From contig NW_017567013.1 of assembly GCF_001661265.1 (NCBI RefSeq), positions 1-64,000 of the forward strand: 64,000 bases of DNA, read 5' to 3'. Positions 62,596 to 64,000 of this stretch are shown one piece after another (positions within the stretch are counted from its first letter, which is position 1; each line of letters starts with the position of its first letter). Under the pieces are notes generated by a model that had not been told where the DNA came from, ran no database searches, and worked only from the letters and a program-made list of their open reading frames with translations. This DNA is from Saitoella complicata NRRL Y-17804. Lineage: Eukaryota > Ascomycota > Saitoellomycetes > Saitoellales > Saitoellaceae. The position numbers were made by a program, and so were the translations under genes.

Positions 62596-63336
62596 TTACA
62601 TCTTCCGCCAACAATAGTCCTCCATGCGCTGGCTAACTCCATACCTCTGCGTCCTCCAATACCTCCTCTTCACCTTCAGCCTCCTACACGCCTCCTCGAA
62701 ACACTCCTCAAGCTCCTTCTTCCCTCTTCCCTTCACCTTACCAATTAACCGCTCATACGACCGTATAGCTCGATCCAATCCCATCCCCATCCAGAACACC
62801 GCTCGTAGAAGTCCGAGGCCATCGATGACCGCATTCCTAGCTTCGATATTGATATGGATAACCTCTTTCGAAGTAGGTGAATCGACCGGGATTGGGGGCC
62901 GGAATCCCTCGATAAAAGAGGGTGAACGGAAATATACGTCAACGGTGCGTACGACAAGCTCCTCCTTCCTCACCTCCTCACCCGCGTTCCCAAATTTCCT
63001 CAAGTTCTTCCTTGTCAACCGATCCGTCAAATCCATCTCCAACCTCGCCTCTCCCGTCCTCACATCCCAACCCTTCCACTTCTCGCCCCCATCCGCACTT
63101 GTACATGTATCGACACGATCCGTCCTAACACCCCCACACCTGAACCTAAATCTCCCACGATTGGTCAATACATACACCCCACACTCCGCCAATAACACAC
63201 CCACGAGATGGTGATCGACATATTGCCGCCATTGGAAGCATACGGCGCGGCAGGTGTGGATTAGGGTTGTTGGGTCGATGGCGGCGAGGTAGTGGAGGAT
63301 TTGGTGGTGGAGTTCGGTGGGGAGGGAGGGGATCAT
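62596..63336 (-). CDS. F-box-like protein, unknown target
   Basis: A 246-residue single-exon protein. Residues 1-40 (MIPSLPTELHHQILHYLAAIDPTTLIHTCRAVCFQWRQYV) follow the F-box pattern for Skp1 binding. The remainder is charged and has no repeats I recognise (no WD40 or LRR). The C-terminus is rich in Lys and Arg (RLKVKRRYWRTQRYG). Fungal genomes hold many short F-box proteins of this kind, which would recruit substrates to SCF ubiquitin ligases. The frame is open 88 codons further upstream, but an N-terminal F-box favours the ATG at 63336. Confidence 0.65.
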   Translation of the reverse strand: MIPSLPTELHHQILHYLAAIDPTTLIHTCRAVCFQWRQYVDHHLVGVLLAECGVYVLTNRGRFRFRCGGVRTDRVDTCTSADGGEKWKGWDVRTGEARLEMDLTDRLTRKNLRKFGNAGEEVRKEELVVRTVDVYFRSPSFIEGFRPPIPVDSPTSKEVIHINIEARNAVIDGLGLLRAVFWMGMGLDRAIRSYERLIGKVKGRGKKELEECFEEACRRLKVKRRYWRTQRYGVSQRMEDYCWRKM

Positions 63337-63832
63337 TGTGTAGAGGATGGTTTCGAGGAAGGGTGGAGGAGAGGCATGAGGGTTTTTGGGTGGAAGGGTC
63401 AAGGTTCGGGTATATGAAAGGTGCGTGCAGGTGAGGTGCAGCGGGGTCCAGTCGGGCCGAGTTTTCGCACGGTATGCGCGAGTTGGAAGGAGATTGTGAT
63501 ACAGTGGTTTGGAGAATGGATTAAACAAGATGAGCCAATCATGTCTGTTGAACAGCCTTCGGTATCCTCTCGTTCGCTCATTCAAGCTTGTGGTGAACAC
63601 CCCGGACGATGTGACGATGCCATCATGCGGAGAAGATAGACGACATCGAAAGAACAGGTAGTAAAATCTGGACTATACTTAACCAAGTCCGGATCGAGTA
63701 TCAGGAAGAAATGCTTTTTTATGAATGACTATCCGAAAACAAGATATTAGATTAAACAAAGAAGCAAAATGCAACTGTGAATACCATCCTCATCCTACTC
63801 TTCACGCCCTCTTTTTCTACGTCCATAACCAC
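63337..63832. other. Intergenic gap, 496 bp
   Basis: Between the F-box-like gene start and the stop of the last, partial gene. The frame of the F-box gene remains open across part of it. No other gene is supported. Confidence 0.45.
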
Positions 63833-64000
63833 CTACAAGATTCCAAACACCTTCTTCAACTGCACAATCAAAGCCCACTCCTCCTTTGACACGGAATCTC
63901 TGAACGCGGGATCCTTGAGGACATCAATACTCTTTCTTGAGATCTGAGAGTAAAGCGGGTCCTTATCCGAGACCTGACGACCAATGAGGGGCTGGTTCTG
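63833..64000 (-). CDS. C-terminal 55 residues of a gene cut by the window end
   Basis: An open frame enters from the right window edge and ends with TAG at 63833. The visible tail includes QPLIGRQVSDKDPLYSQISR, KDPAFRDSVSKEEWALIVQ and ends KKVFGIL. Codon usage and composition look like a genuine conserved protein C-terminus. I cannot assign the family from this fragment. No intron signal is visible in the part shown. Confidence 0.6.
   Translation of the reverse strand, partial: QNQPLIGRQVSDKDPLYSQISRKSIDVLKDPAFRDSVSKEEWALIVQLKKVFGIL

Noticed and set aside
1-64000. tRNA genes, CRISPR arrays, a secondary-metabolite cluster
   Set aside because: No B-box with matching cloverleaf was noticed. 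CRISPR arrays are not expected in a fungus and no spaced repeats fit. No backbone synthase (PKS, NRPS, terpene cyclase) is present beside the drug transporter.

Overview
This window is the end of a chromosome from a filamentous ascomycete (Pezizomycotina-type) fungus. It opens with about 22 copies of the CCCTAA telomere repeat. The genes behind it have short introns (about 48-89 bp) with GT..AG ends and CTAAC/CTGAY branch sites, and they include clearly fungal families: PalA/Rim20, Erg28, Vps8, Pim1/Lon, AAT-family permease, ferric reductase and secreted GH3 beta-glucosidase. I cannot name the species.

Layout. 1-0.9 kb: telomere and short subtelomeric tandem repeats. 0.9-16.1 kb: a dense housekeeping block holding a Nit1-type amidase, a sugar permease, PalA/Rim20, Erg28, a Costars-domain protein, an unrecognised spliced gene, an RsmE-type rRNA methyltransferase and mitochondrial Lon. 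16.1-18.6 kb: non-genic, with three degenerate ~105 bp repeats and a truncated transposon copy. 18.6-38.3 kb: a DNA polymerase delta-like catalytic subunit with ten exons whose exonuclease motifs are all destroyed, an ENPP-type ectophosphodiesterase, a divergent aldo/keto-reductase-like protein, a GPI-type surface protein, a DWF1/DHCR24-type sterol reductase, a GH3 beta-glucosidase, an amino-acid permease, U6 phosphodiesterase Usb1 and a Tim44-like protein. 38.3-41.3 kb: a doubtful frameshifted gene and an intact 609 bp TIR element flanked by TA. 41.3-48.3 kb: VPS8 and a ferric reductase. 48.3-51.5 kb: a decayed Tc1/mariner transposase and a 477 bp TA-flanked inverted-repeat element. 51.5-54.3 kb: a Rad53-like checkpoint kinase with three FHA domains. 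54.3-58.7 kb: a transposon graveyard. 58.7-64 kb: an SH3BGR-like small protein, a DHA2-type multidrug transporter, another relic of the same transposon family, an F-box-like protein, and the C-terminus of a gene running off the window.

There is no evident biosynthetic gene cluster. The genes read as independent units, with sterol metabolism (Erg28, DWF1-like), DNA replication and damage response (Pol delta-like, Rad53-like), endosomal/pH signalling (PalA, Vps8) and nutrient uptake represented. The most notable observations are: (i) the Pol delta homologue that keeps all polymerase motifs but has lost the FDIE, NxxxFD and YxxxD exonuclease motifs; (ii) a DNA transposon family defined by a 24 bp terminal inverted repeat and TA target sites, present as a complete short copy, a truncated copy and two longer copies with a shared unknown protein; and (iii) a third FHA domain in the Rad53-like kinase. 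Intron positions were worked out by hand from splice signals, reading frame and family alignment from memory. No database search was run.
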